Source: DATLYT01 sp035574455 (lineage in GTDB: Bacteria > Bacteroidota > Ignavibacteria > UBA10030). Taken from it: 15,721 nt of DNA. Below are positions 1 to 6,682 of this stretch, in pieces (the first letter of the stretch is position 1; the number at the start of each line of letters is the position of its first letter). The DNA lies in contig DATLYT010000134.1 in assembly GCA_035574455.1 (NCBI GenBank), positions 1 to 15,721 on the forward strand, written 5' to 3'. A model generated the notes under the pieces. It made no database searches. It saw only the letters and a list, made by a program, of their open reading frames with translations, and had not been told where the DNA came from. A program made the position numbers and the translations under genes.

Positions 1-80
1 AGGGAAAGTCGCTGGCCGAGGAGGCCGTTGCTACCGCAAATAAGAATCCGTTTCGGCCCAAACGTACGTGTCGGACTCAT
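1..80 (-). CDS. Partial NAD(P)-dependent sugar-nucleotide reductase/epimerase (RmlD/SDR-like), N-terminus only
   Basis: The minus strand carries an ATG at 80-78 that overlaps the dapD stop codon as ATGA, and the frame stays open to the window edge (26 codons). The peptide contains KRILICGSNGLLGQRL, a beta strand followed by a GxxGxxG dinucleotide-binding turn (residues about 11-26). This is typical of extended short-chain dehydrogenases such as dTDP-4-dehydrorhamnose reductase and NAD-dependent epimerases. The overlap makes it the next gene of the dap operon, probably translated by re-initiation after dapD. The substrate cannot be told because the catalytic YxxxK region lies outside the window. 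A different Rossmann-fold enzyme, including a DapB-like or saccharopine-type reductase, is not excluded. The fold assignment is fairly sure; the RmlD label is inference. Confidence 0.7.
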   Translation of the reverse strand, partial: MSPTRTFGPKRILICGSNGLLGQRLS

Positions 81-928
81 CGCAGACTCTCTTCGAGCGC
101 CGTCGCCGCGTCCGTCTTCTCATCGCGGTATTTGATGATGACCGGAGTATAAAGCGCAATCTGGTGGAGTTTGGCAAACGGTGCATCGATATGCCGGCTG
201 CCTTGTACCACGACCGCTCCTTCGGGGATGATGAGCGGGCTTTCAGCCGTGCGACGGTAGATTGTTTCGTTTACGAGATCGTAAACTGGCGTTGAGCCGG
301 TCAACACCACACCCGCCCCTATGACCGCGCGTCGCTTGACGATGGTGCCCTCATAAATGCCGCAGTTTCCCCCCACCAGCACATCATCCTCCACAATGAC
401 CGGCATGGCGCCGATCGGCTCCAGCACGCCGCCAATTTGAGCACCCGCGCTCAGATGCACGCGCTTCCCGATTTGTGCACACGAGCCAACCAGGGCATGC
501 GAGTCCACCAGCGTTCCTTCATCGACAAAGGCGCCTACGTTGATGTATGCCGGCGGCATGATGACCACATTCTTGGCAACGAATGCTCCATCGCGTATCG
601 TGGTACCGCCAGGAACAACACGAACTTGATGTTCGAGCGAGAGCTTTTTGAGCGGGTAGGTTGACTTGTCGAAGTACCGGAACTGGTCGTTAATCGAAAC
701 GTCCTGTAACTCGCCTAAACGAAAGCCAAGCAGGATTCCTTTCTTGACCCAATCGTTCACGACCCATCCACCGGGAATGGCAGGATTGGTTGTTCGTTGT
801 GCCGCGCGGATCTCGCCACCGTTGAGGAAGAACTTCAACTCGTTGAATGCCCGCAACGCAGCGGCGCGGTCGAGCGACTTTGCATCCTGAGCGAAAAATG
901 CTTCGATTTGGTCTTTGAGGGCCGTCAT
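77..928 (-). CDS. dapD: 2,3,4,5-tetrahydropyridine-2,6-dicarboxylate N-succinyltransferase
   Basis: DapD transfers succinate from succinyl-CoA to tetrahydrodipicolinate, the first committed step of the succinylase branch of diaminopimelate and lysine synthesis in the cytoplasm. The 283-residue product is close to the usual length (about 274 in E. coli). It has an alpha-helical N-terminal domain (1 to about 95), a left-handed beta-helix of hexapeptide repeats (about 100-215) and a short C-terminal beta segment. The stretch MPPAYINVGAFVDEGTLVDS (residues about 123-142) and the following VGSCAQIGKRVHLSAGAQIG are hallmark DapD sequence. The start overlaps the dapA stop by ATGA at 925-928 and the stop overlaps the next gene in the same way, so it sits in a tightly coupled operon. 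Its presence implies the succinylase rather than the DapL aminotransferase route. Assignment is very secure. Confidence 0.96.
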   Translation of the reverse strand: MTALKDQIEAFFAQDAKSLDRAAALRAFNELKFFLNGGEIRAAQRTTNPAIPGGWVVNDWVKKGILLGFRLGELQDVSINDQFRYFDKSTYPLKKLSLEHQVRVVPGGTTIRDGAFVAKNVVIMPPAYINVGAFVDEGTLVDSHALVGSCAQIGKRVHLSAGAQIGGVLEPIGAMPVIVEDDVLVGGNCGIYEGTIVKRRAVIGAGVVLTGSTPVYDLVNETIYRRTAESPLIIPEGAVVVQGSRHIDAPFAKLHQIALYTPVIIKYRDEKTDAATALEESLR

Positions 929-1815
929 GCGATGAGTTTCTGTTCCCGCAAAATAGCTTTCAGCTTCTCTCGATTCTTCTCGCTGATGGGCACGAGCGGC
1001 AAACGATAGACTTCTTCAATCATCCCCATCATGGCGAGGGCTGCCTTGACCGGGATGGGATTGGACTCAATGAAGTTGCCATGCATCAACGGCAAGAGCC
1101 TCTCGTGCAGTGTGCGCGCCGTCTGCCAATCGTTCTTAAGGCAAGCTCGGACCATGTCCGAGAATTCTTTTGGAGTTTCATTGGCAACGACGGAGATGCA
1201 TCCATCTCCTCCTACCGACATGACTGGTAAAGTGATGGCATCGTCGCCGGACAGGAGCGAGAGACGCGGCGGACGGTTGCGGGCGATTTCCATGATTTGG
1301 CCGATGTTGCCGGATGCTTCTTTGATGGCGATGATATTCGGAATCTCTTCTGCCATGCGAATAACCGTCGCCGCCTCAATGTTGCCCCCGGTTCTTCCGG
1401 GAACATTGTAGACGATGATGGGGATGTCGACTGCCTCAGCCACTGTGCGGAAATGCCTGTAGTAGCCCTCCTGTGTTGGCTTATTGTAATACGGTCCGAC
1501 GACCAGCGCTGCATCCAGCCCGACATCCTTCGCCATCTTCGTCTGCTCGATGGTCTTTGCCGTGCTGTTGCTACCCGTGCCGCCGAAGATTTTCACTCGG
1601 CCCCCCGCTTGGTCGCGAACAATCTCAAACACACGTCGCCGCTCTGCATCCGAAAGCGTCGGGCCTTCGCCCGTCGTGCCCACAGGGACGAGTGCCTCCA
1701 CGCCGTTCGTGATCTGAAAATCGACGAGCGTTCGAAGAGCCTTCTCGTCTAACGCACCATCCTTTGTAAACGGTGTGACGAGGGCTGTTCCAGTGCCTTG
1801 AAATCGCTGTATCAT
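925..1815 (-). CDS. dapA: 4-hydroxy-tetrahydrodipicolinate synthase
   Basis: DapA condenses pyruvate with aspartate semialdehyde, the branch point into lysine/diaminopimelate. The 296-residue protein is a complete TIM barrel of the DapA/NAL family. Visible active-site residues are the GTTGE loop with T47-T48, Y110, Y136 in VYNVPGRTGG, R141 as carboxylate binder, and the Schiff-base lysine K165 in IKEASG. I chose ATG 1815 because MIQRFQGTGTALVTPF is the canonical N-terminus and a purine-rich GGGAAG lies about 6 nt upstream. The longer open frame reaching 2007 would add 64 residues that lie inside dapB and resemble nothing in the family. It starts 16 nt after the dapB stop and ends in an ATGA overlap with dapD. 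Whether lysine inhibits it cannot be read with confidence. Confidence 0.96.
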   Translation of the reverse strand: MIQRFQGTGTALVTPFTKDGALDEKALRTLVDFQITNGVEALVPVGTTGEGPTLSDAERRRVFEIVRDQAGGRVKIFGGTGSNSTAKTIEQTKMAKDVGLDAALVVGPYYNKPTQEGYYRHFRTVAEAVDIPIIVYNVPGRTGGNIEAATVIRMAEEIPNIIAIKEASGNIGQIMEIARNRPPRLSLLSGDDAITLPVMSVGGDGCISVVANETPKEFSDMVRACLKNDWQTARTLHERLLPLMHGNFIESNPIPVKAALAMMGMIEEVYRLPLVPISEKNREKLKAILREQKLIA

Positions 1816-1831
1816 CGCGTCTTCCCTTGCG

Positions 1832-2566
1832 TCATGATTGAAACAGATCAGCAACGAGATCATCCATCGTAAACATTCCTTGCTTGCCGCGAATCCATTC
1901 AGCCGCCAGCAGTGCCCCAAGTGCAAATCCAGACCGATTTTTTGCCCGATGCACCAGCTCGATCTGGTCGGCGGCAGAATCGAACACGACTCTGTGGGTG
2001 CCGACAATCGCTCCCGCTCGTGTTGACGAGACGTGAAGCTGCTGCGGTTTGATCTTTCCGTCGGGCGGGCTGCTTAAGATTTCCTTCTTCCGCTCAACGA
2101 CTTGCAAGAGTACCTTGGCGAGCGAAAGTGCGGTACCGCTTGGACTATCGACCTTGTCCTTATGATGCTCTTCGTGGATAAAGAGATCGTAGTCCGGAAA
2201 TTTATTGAAGGCAACGCCGGCGTGCCGGATAATCGAGCTGAAGAGATTCACGCCAATCGAAAAATTCGATGCGTAGATGAGACCAATGCGGTACTGCTCG
2301 ACAAGCGTTCGTACTCTCGGCAGTTCATCCTGCCAGCCGGTTGTGCCGATGACGAGGTTCTTTTTTCTCCGTGCCCACTCTTCGACGTGGGGAACAACAG
2401 AATGCGGCGTAGCAAAATGGATGACGACGTCAATGCTCCTGCTCGCTTCGTCGGACACACGGGGAGATTGAGAGTTCAGGCGCGCAGCGATGGTGTGGCT
2501 TTTCTCCACCGCGAGGCGCTCGACCTCTTTTCCCATTTTGCCGTAACCAACAAGTGCAATGTTCAT
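1832..2566 (-). CDS. dapB: 4-hydroxy-tetrahydrodipicolinate reductase
   Basis: DapB reduces the DapA product with NAD(P)H to tetrahydrodipicolinate. At 244 residues it is shorter than the E. coli enzyme (273), with a compact nucleotide-binding domain. Visible signatures are GYGKMGKE at 7-14 (dinucleotide-binding turn), GTTGW at 74-78, SNFSIGVN at 100-107, and the catalytic block HEEHHKDKVDSPSGTAL (131-147), whose H134/H135 and K138 match the histidine pair and lysine of the family. The C-terminal substrate-binding region with VFDSAADQIELVHRAKNR is also intact. Its ATG overlaps the lysC stop as ATGA (2563-2566), which favours coupled translation. A few residues differ from the enterobacterial enzyme, but no key residue is missing, so it should be active. 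Confidence 0.95.
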   Translation of the reverse strand: MNIALVGYGKMGKEVERLAVEKSHTIAARLNSQSPRVSDEASRSIDVVIHFATPHSVVPHVEEWARRKKNLVIGTTGWQDELPRVRTLVEQYRIGLIYASNFSIGVNLFSSIIRHAGVAFNKFPDYDLFIHEEHHKDKVDSPSGTALSLAKVLLQVVERKKEILSSPPDGKIKPQQLHVSSTRAGAIVGTHRVVFDSAADQIELVHRAKNRSGFALGALLAAEWIRGKQGMFTMDDLVADLFQS

Positions 2567-3963
2567 GATGCAAGAGCTCCGACAGGCTCGAACAGTTCTT
2601 GCTCAGGCACCGGCTCAAAGAATTCGTGGTGCAGGCGCTTCACGGCTTCGTTCACATCCGATTCATTGATGACGAGGCTCATGTTAATCTCTGATGCGCC
2701 TTGAGAGATCATCATCGCGTTGATGTCGCCCAGTGCGCGGAAGATGCGGTCTGCCACGCCGGCGGTCGAGTGCATCTGCTCGCCCACGATGCAGATGATC
2801 GCTTTGTGGTCGTAGACGGCCACTTCGGCAAATTCTTCTAAGTCAGCCACAATCTGTTCTAACCGTGATGTATTGTCGATGGTGAGCGAAACGGCAACCT
2901 CTGATGTGCTGACGAGGTCGACGGCAGTCTTATGGCGACTGAAGACAGAGAAAATGGATTCCAGATAACCGTAGGCCATCAACATCCTCGTGGACTGAAT
3001 GTTGATGACGGTGATGCCGCGTTTGGAGGCAATTGCTTTGACGGCGACGTTAGACTTGGGCGGATTGGCGACGATCTGCGTTCCCCGCGCCCCGGGACGT
3101 TTCGAGTTCAGCACGACCACCGGAATGTTCTTCTTCACCGCTGGCAAAATTGTGCTGGGATGAAGAACCTTCGCGCCGAAATAAGCAAGCTCAGACGCCT
3201 CACGGAACGACAGCACTCGGAGTTTCTTCGCTGACGGAACGATGCGCGGGTCTGCCGTCAGCACACCGTCGACATCCGTCCAGATTTGAATCTCTTCTGC
3301 ATTCAGGACCGAACCGAAAATCGCCGCCGAGTAATCCGACCCGCCCCGACCCAGTGTGGTGGTGGTACCCTTCGCTGTTGACCCGATGTAGCCCTGTGTG
3401 ACCACGACTGAGTTTTTCTCGATCAACGGAACCAGGATGGCCTTCGCTTTCTCCTCAATATGATTGAAGAGAGGTGTAGCGTTTGTGAAGCGGTCATCGG
3501 TGATCATCACCGTGCGGGCATCGATGAGAGAGACGGGCAGGCCACGTTCTCTCATCCCTTCGGCGAGAATGAGCGATGAAAGTCGCTCGCCCACCGATGC
3601 AATGGCATCCAGCGAACGATCGGTGAGCTCGCCGAGGATGGCAATACCCTGGCAGAGGTTTTTCAACTCATCGAACCGACGGCGGATCTCGAGAATGAGT
3701 TGTTGGACAGTGGAGCGTGTCTCGATGAGATTCTCTAGAATCAATACGTGCCGCTCCAACAACTGGTTTAAGGTGGCGGTTGCCTCATCTAATTTTCCCT
3801 GGACGGCAAGGTCGGCAGCGTTCAGAAGTGCGTTGGTCGCCCCCGCAATGGCGGATACGACAACGAGCGGCGTACGCTGTTGCTCGCGTTGCACAAGCTC
3901 GATCACGGTTGTCATGGCGCGCGCATCTTCGACCGATGTGCCGCCAAATTTCATCACGATCAT
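2563..3963 (-). CDS. lysC: Aspartate kinase, monofunctional, two ACT domains (AK-III type)
   Basis: Phosphorylates aspartate with ATP, the entry step to the aspartate family of amino acids. The 466-residue protein has an amino-acid kinase domain (1 to about 300) with KFGGTSV at 5-11, GRGGSDYSA at 205-213 and WTDVDGVLTADPR at 228-240. Two ACT domains follow (about 315-385 and 390-450). The SQGASEINMSLVI block at 420-432 is typical of lysine-sensitive AK-III enzymes, so feedback control by lysine is likely; this is inferred from family. There is no fused homoserine dehydrogenase. The ATG overlaps the pfkB stop as ATGA (3960-3963); a second Met at residue 4 is a possible start, but the first preserves the overlap. 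No lysine-riboswitch-sized leader precedes it, so control probably lies upstream of the HisA-like gene or at the enzyme. Confidence 0.95.
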   Translation of the reverse strand: MIVMKFGGTSVEDARAMTTVIELVQREQQRTPLVVVSAIAGATNALLNAADLAVQGKLDEATATLNQLLERHVLILENLIETRSTVQQLILEIRRRFDELKNLCQGIAILGELTDRSLDAIASVGERLSSLILAEGMRERGLPVSLIDARTVMITDDRFTNATPLFNHIEEKAKAILVPLIEKNSVVVTQGYIGSTAKGTTTTLGRGGSDYSAAIFGSVLNAEEIQIWTDVDGVLTADPRIVPSAKKLRVLSFREASELAYFGAKVLHPSTILPAVKKNIPVVVLNSKRPGARGTQIVANPPKSNVAVKAIASKRGITVINIQSTRMLMAYGYLESIFSVFSRHKTAVDLVSTSEVAVSLTIDNTSRLEQIVADLEEFAEVAVYDHKAIICIVGEQMHSTAGVADRIFRALGDINAMMISQGASEINMSLVINESDVNEAVKRLHHEFFEPVPEQELFEPVGALAS

Positions 3964-4883
3964 TGTGGTAGTTCCGCCGATCGGTGTTGACGCAGGATGT
4001 CCAGTGCTTCAGGACCCCGCACTGTGGTTTTCAGAGCGGCTGCATGGTTCGCATTCTTCGTGGCCAGAAGCGGGTCGTGTGTTTCGAGAAACGAGTACAA
4101 CCACGCGGCGCCAAAGACATCACCGCAGCCGGTTGGGTCGACGACGGCACCGACGTTTTCTCCGGCAATCTCGTGTCTTGTCAGCTTCTTGTTGGTGTGC
4201 GTAACGAGCGTGACTCCTTTACTGCCGCGCGTGATCGTGAGGTTGTTGACCATTAGCGACATCAACTGGTTCAGGAGGGCAGGTTCATCATACCGCTCGG
4301 TTGTTAATCCGGCCGCTTCGTCTTCACTCATCTGGATCGAGTTGATGCCGAAGCACCATCGGCGCCACTCGGGGATTGGCCGTCGGAAACGCTTCGCCTG
4401 CTGGTCGACTCCCAGCGTGAGCGAATGCATGTCGAGATGAATCGGAATTTCCCGCTCCCGCGTTTCCATACGAATGCGGTCTAACGTCTCAAGCGTGATG
4501 TCAAACCCCGACACCATGTTGATGAGAATTCCATCGGCATCGAGAGCCGGTTTGATCCGAGTCCAAGGTATCGGCGGGGCAATCTGTTTGGAGCATTCTG
4601 TTCGACTTTCACCATTTTCATGGTAGAAGAGCATGACCCGATTTGTCGGCTCGTCGGTGGTGTAAATCCTGCTTGTATCGATTGAGGGATATTTTTTCAG
4701 TAGATCCATCAACTTGTCATGATCCTCTTTCCCAACAGAAAAGACGGGATGAATCGTATCGCCCTCGTTCACCAAAGAAGCGAGCGTAAGGAGAGAGTAG
4801 ATAATGCCGCCCCATTGTTCTTGGAGTTCACCCGACCGGTGATACTGGTCGATGCACAGATGTCCGATAACGGTGATGGTCAT
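3960..4883 (-). CDS. PfkB-family carbohydrate/nucleoside kinase, substrate unknown
   Basis: A 307-residue ribokinase-superfamily protein. The diagnostic C-terminal PfkB signature reads DPTGCGDVFGAAWL (249-262), with D255 as catalytic base and the GCG turn as anion hole. The N-terminus (ITVIGHLCIDQYH) and the WGGIIYSLLTLASL block (24-37) match the substrate-side PfkB motif, and NSIQMSEDEA (181-190) corresponds to the NxxE-like region. The usual NxA pattern after the GG pair is replaced by IIYSLL, so the sugar pocket is not that of standard ribokinase or fructokinase. It overlaps lysC by ATGA and is preceded by an 85-nt repeat tract and the HisA-like gene. Placement suggests it belongs to the lysine operon's regulation, but no step of lysine synthesis needs such a kinase. 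Family is sure; substrate (sugar, nucleoside or other alcohol) is unknown. Confidence 0.88.
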   Translation of the reverse strand: MTITVIGHLCIDQYHRSGELQEQWGGIIYSLLTLASLVNEGDTIHPVFSVGKEDHDKLMDLLKKYPSIDTSRIYTTDEPTNRVMLFYHENGESRTECSKQIAPPIPWTRIKPALDADGILINMVSGFDITLETLDRIRMETREREIPIHLDMHSLTLGVDQQAKRFRRPIPEWRRWCFGINSIQMSEDEAAGLTTERYDEPALLNQLMSLMVNNLTITRGSKGVTLVTHTNKKLTRHEIAGENVGAVVDPTGCGDVFGAAWLYSFLETHDPLLATKNANHAAALKTTVRGPEALDILRQHRSAELPQ

Positions 4884-4890
4884 AATGACG

Positions 4891-4968
4891 ATTGAACCAT
4901 TTGGTCATTGATCCATGGTTTCATTGAAAATGACCCAATGAACCAGTGAGAAAATGAATCAATGAATC
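4891..4968 (-). repeat. Degenerate tandem octamer tract filling the leader of pfkB
   Basis: On the plus strand the interval breaks into near-octamers: ATTGAACC, ATTTGGTC, ATTGATCC, ATGGTTTC, ATTGAAAA, a 6-nt TGACCC, AATGAACC, AGTGAGAA, AATGAATC, AATGAATC. In transcript sense the consensus is about GRTTCATT. The tract fills almost the whole gap between the HisA-like stop (4969) and the pfkB start (4883). It can fold two mutually exclusive ways: CATTTGGTCATT (4898-4909) with AATGACCCAATG (4929-4940), 11 of 12 paired; or GGTTTCATTG (4917-4926) with CAATGAACC (4936-4944), one bulge. I do not recognise it as a named repeat family. Confidence 0.6.
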
Positions 4969-5733
4969 TCACATTCTCCTCGTTGGCCCTAAGTCCGTCA
5001 GCTCCTTTTCGTTGATGCGCCAGAGCCGTTGGCAGGGGAAGATGTTCTCGTAGAGCGGCTGGCCGAGAATAACGGAATCCACGCCGTACTGCTCAAGCTC
5101 TTGCAGGCGAATCAGGTCCCGATAGCTGGAAACACTGCCCCGCGCAGTAATCCGAATCTTGCTTTCCTGAGCCAACTCTTTCAGGGCCTCGTAGAACTCG
5201 TCCGTCAGGCTATCACCATCGGTAAGCTCGGTGTACACCACGCGGTTAACTCCGAGTGATTGCATCTGGCGGGTAAGCTCCAGCGGCGTCATGCCGGTTG
5301 GAGTCTTTTTTCCGTGAATAAGAACATCTCGTTTTCGTGATTCAATACTGACAGCAATTCTTGATGCTCCAAATTCTTTGATGAGGCGCCCCACAAGAGC
5401 CGGGTTTTCCACGGCAACAGTCCCGAGCACGGCGCGGTACACGCCGTTTTCGAACAGACTGCGCACATCGTCATACGTTCGCAATCCGCCGCCTACCTGA
5501 AGGGGGATATCGACCGCTTCGGCCATCCGCTTCATCATGCCAAGATTTCGGAACTCACCGGTTGCTACAGCGTCCAGGTCGACAATGTGAAGCGTTTTGG
5601 CATTCTCGCCGCGCCAGAGAATGGCCATCTTCACGGGGTCGACCGAATAGAGACGCTCCGAGCCCGGTTCGCCGCGCACGAGCAGAACGCACGATTCCTG
5701 GCTGATTTCGATTGTTGGAAAAATAAGCAGCAT
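4969..5733 (-). CDS. HisA/HisF-related TIM-barrel protein with altered catalytic residues
   Basis: A 254-residue (beta/alpha)8 protein clearly related to HisA, the ProFAR isomerase. Recognisable family blocks are LHIVDLDAVATGEFRN (48-63), IPLQVGGGLRTYDDV (76-90, first phosphate site), AVLGTVAVENP (101-111), GVNRVVYTEL (161-170) and VILGQPLYEN (221-230). The two catalytic positions differ: the start reads PTIEI where HisA has AIDL, giving E9 for Asp, and strand 5 reads VSIESR where HisA has GLDAR, giving E131 for Asp. The second phosphate loop reads ARGSVSS instead of SGGVSS, and the Trp after the strand-5 turn is replaced by HGKK. No other his gene is nearby. It is probably a paralogue with a changed substrate or a non-catalytic role; ordinary HisA activity is unlikely but not excluded. 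It is the first gene of the lysine operon, with a weak GAG ribosome site at its ATG. Confidence 0.82.
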   Translation of the reverse strand: MLLIFPTIEISQESCVLLVRGEPGSERLYSVDPVKMAILWRGENAKTLHIVDLDAVATGEFRNLGMMKRMAEAVDIPLQVGGGLRTYDDVRSLFENGVYRAVLGTVAVENPALVGRLIKEFGASRIAVSIESRKRDVLIHGKKTPTGMTPLELTRQMQSLGVNRVVYTELTDGDSLTDEFYEALKELAQESKIRITARGSVSSYRDLIRLQELEQYGVDSVILGQPLYENIFPCQRLWRINEKELTDLGPTRRM

Positions 5734-5801
5734 ACGTATCTCGACACACCAAAATGCTGAAAAATTGAGAGAGATACAACCAGGTGCTCGGGAGACTCGT
5801 C

Positions 5802-5866
5802 GAAAAGGGAGATTGATATTTTCTCCTTCGCGACTTACCTTCAGACAATCACTTTTGAAGGAGAAA
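5802..5866 (+). promoter_or_regulatory. Leader with Shine-Dalgarno-sequestering inverted repeat and competing segment
   Basis: TTTCTCCTTC (5820-5829) is perfectly complementary to GAAGGAGAAA (5857-5866), which contains the GAAGGAG ribosome binding site 7 nt before the ATG at 5871; the loop is 27 nt. An upstream purine segment, AGGGAGA (5806-5812), can instead pair with TCTCCTT (5822-5828) across a 9-nt loop (six Watson-Crick pairs and one G-U). Segment 2 can therefore hide the ribosome site (2:3) or release it (1:2). This behaves like a translational switch only if transcription starts upstream of about 5802, which I cannot show; no convincing promoter is visible. The repeat could instead be a DNA operator in this divergent region. 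Confidence 0.45.
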
Positions 5867-5870
5867 CAGG

Positions 5871-6242
5871 ATGAAACAGATTACCGCGAATCCTATATCG
5901 GTGGGAACGAATCAAGAGAAGGATCAGATGAGTCGTGGAAGGGAGAGAAATGCCCGGCTGAGACTCATCCTCATGTTGCTCGTGCTTTCCTTCTTAGTTG
6001 CAGGATGCTTTCCCGGCGACGGCCATTTCGATGAAGACCAGCGCGCGGGATTTTTTTCCGGTATCTGGCACGGATGGATTGCTCCAATCTCGCTGGTTTA
6101 TGGATTCTTCAACAAGAATGTCCGCATCTACGAACAGCAGAACGTTGGTTGGTGGTACGATTTGGGGTTCTATGTCGCAATTATCGGTGGGTTCGGCGGA
6201 TTTGCGCTGGTCAGAAAGAAGTCGAAAGGTAAAGGGGATTAG
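5871..6242 (+). CDS. Small conserved lipoprotein with C-terminal membrane segment, function unknown
   Basis: A 123-residue protein. A hydrophobic stretch (30-45) ends in LVAGC, a signal peptidase II lipobox with C46 as lipidation site. The mature part has GIWHGWIAPISLVYGFF (64-80), VRIYEQQNVGWWYDLGF (84-100), one membrane helix (about 97-114) and a basic tail KKSKGKGD. The GxWHGxIxPxS...IYE..NxGxWYDxGF pattern is one I recall from small uncharacterised bacterial membrane proteins, so I regard it as conserved but of unknown role. Start: ATG 5871 has the best ribosome site (GAAGGAG, 7 nt away). ATG 5928 (M20) also has AGAAGGA upstream and would give a more normal signal peptide, with Cys at residue 27. 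Its stop overlaps tail-to-tail with the receiver gene. The protein may be anchored both by lipid and by its helix. Confidence 0.75.
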   Translation: MKQITANPISVGTNQEKDQMSRGRERNARLRLILMLLVLSFLVAGCFPGDGHFDEDQRAGFFSGIWHGWIAPISLVYGFFNKNVRIYEQQNVGWWYDLGFYVAIIGGFGGFALVRKKSKGKGD

Positions 6243-6649
6243 CTTTTTCCACGAGCTGGGCCGATCAGTTCGTTGATCTTTCGTAGCACATCCTCCATCA
6301 CATAGGGCTTCTGGACGAAATCCTGTGCACCGGCGCGCAACATCTCGGCTTTCAGGCTGGGGTTGAAGTAGCCGCTGGCCATCATGGTTTTTACGTTCGG
6401 GTCGATTTTTTTCATCTCGAGGAAGGCTTCCCATCCACCGAGATGGGGGAGACCCATGTCGGTGAGAACAAGTGCAATCTCTCCATGATGCTGTTTGAAC
6501 AGTTCCACTGATTCCAGTCCATCACGCGCCAGCAGAACCGTATAGCCGTGCTCTTCCAGTACGGAAGCCAGCAGATCCAGGAGCATCTCATCGTCCTCAA
6601 CAACGAGGATCGTCCGTTTTGCGACCGTTTCATCCGATCTCTGTTCCAT
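6239..6649 (-). CDS. Stand-alone response-regulator receiver (CheY-like)
   Basis: A 136-residue single receiver domain with no output domain. Acidic pocket E18-D19-D20 in VVEDDEM, phospho-acceptor D64 in VLTDMGLP, switch Ser S92 in MASGY and conserved K114 in VQKPY are all present, so it should be phosphorylatable. It starts 33 nt after the kinase stop, with TTGGAGC as ribosome site, and is almost surely co-transcribed with the kinase. By hand about 61 of 120 aligned positions are identical to the kinase's own C-terminal receiver, which points to duplication. It may be a phosphate sink, a shuttle to another histidine protein, or a CheY-like effector that binds a partner. The stop TAA shares bases 6239-6242 with the stop of the plus-strand lipoprotein gene. 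Confidence 0.93.
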   Translation of the reverse strand: MEQRSDETVAKRTILVVEDDEMLLDLLASVLEEHGYTVLLARDGLESVELFKQHHGEIALVLTDMGLPHLGGWEAFLEMKKIDPNVKTMMASGYFNPSLKAEMLRAGAQDFVQKPYVMEDVLRKINELIGPARGKS

Positions 6650-6682
6650 GATTGCTCCAAGACTTCTAAACTTCCGGCTCGG

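Noticed and set aside
1816..2007. 64-residue N-terminal extension of the DapA frame
   Set aside because: It lies inside dapB in another frame, is unlike any DapA N-terminus, and the canonical start at 1815 has a purine-rich ribosome site.
3464..4204. 246-codon plus-strand frame opposite lysC and pfkB
   Set aside because: Arg/Ser-rich composition typical of an antisense shadow, fully covered by two well-recognised genes.
4891..4968. CRISPR array
   Set aside because: The units are 8 nt, degenerate and contiguous, with no unique spacers.
5813..5841. TTGATA-based promoter for the small lipoprotein gene
   Set aside because: No acceptable -10 box lies at 16-18 nt spacing.
5734..5870. Lysine riboswitch in front of the operon
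   Set aside because: Only 137 nt separate the divergent genes and no lysine-riboswitch core is seen in minus-strand sense.
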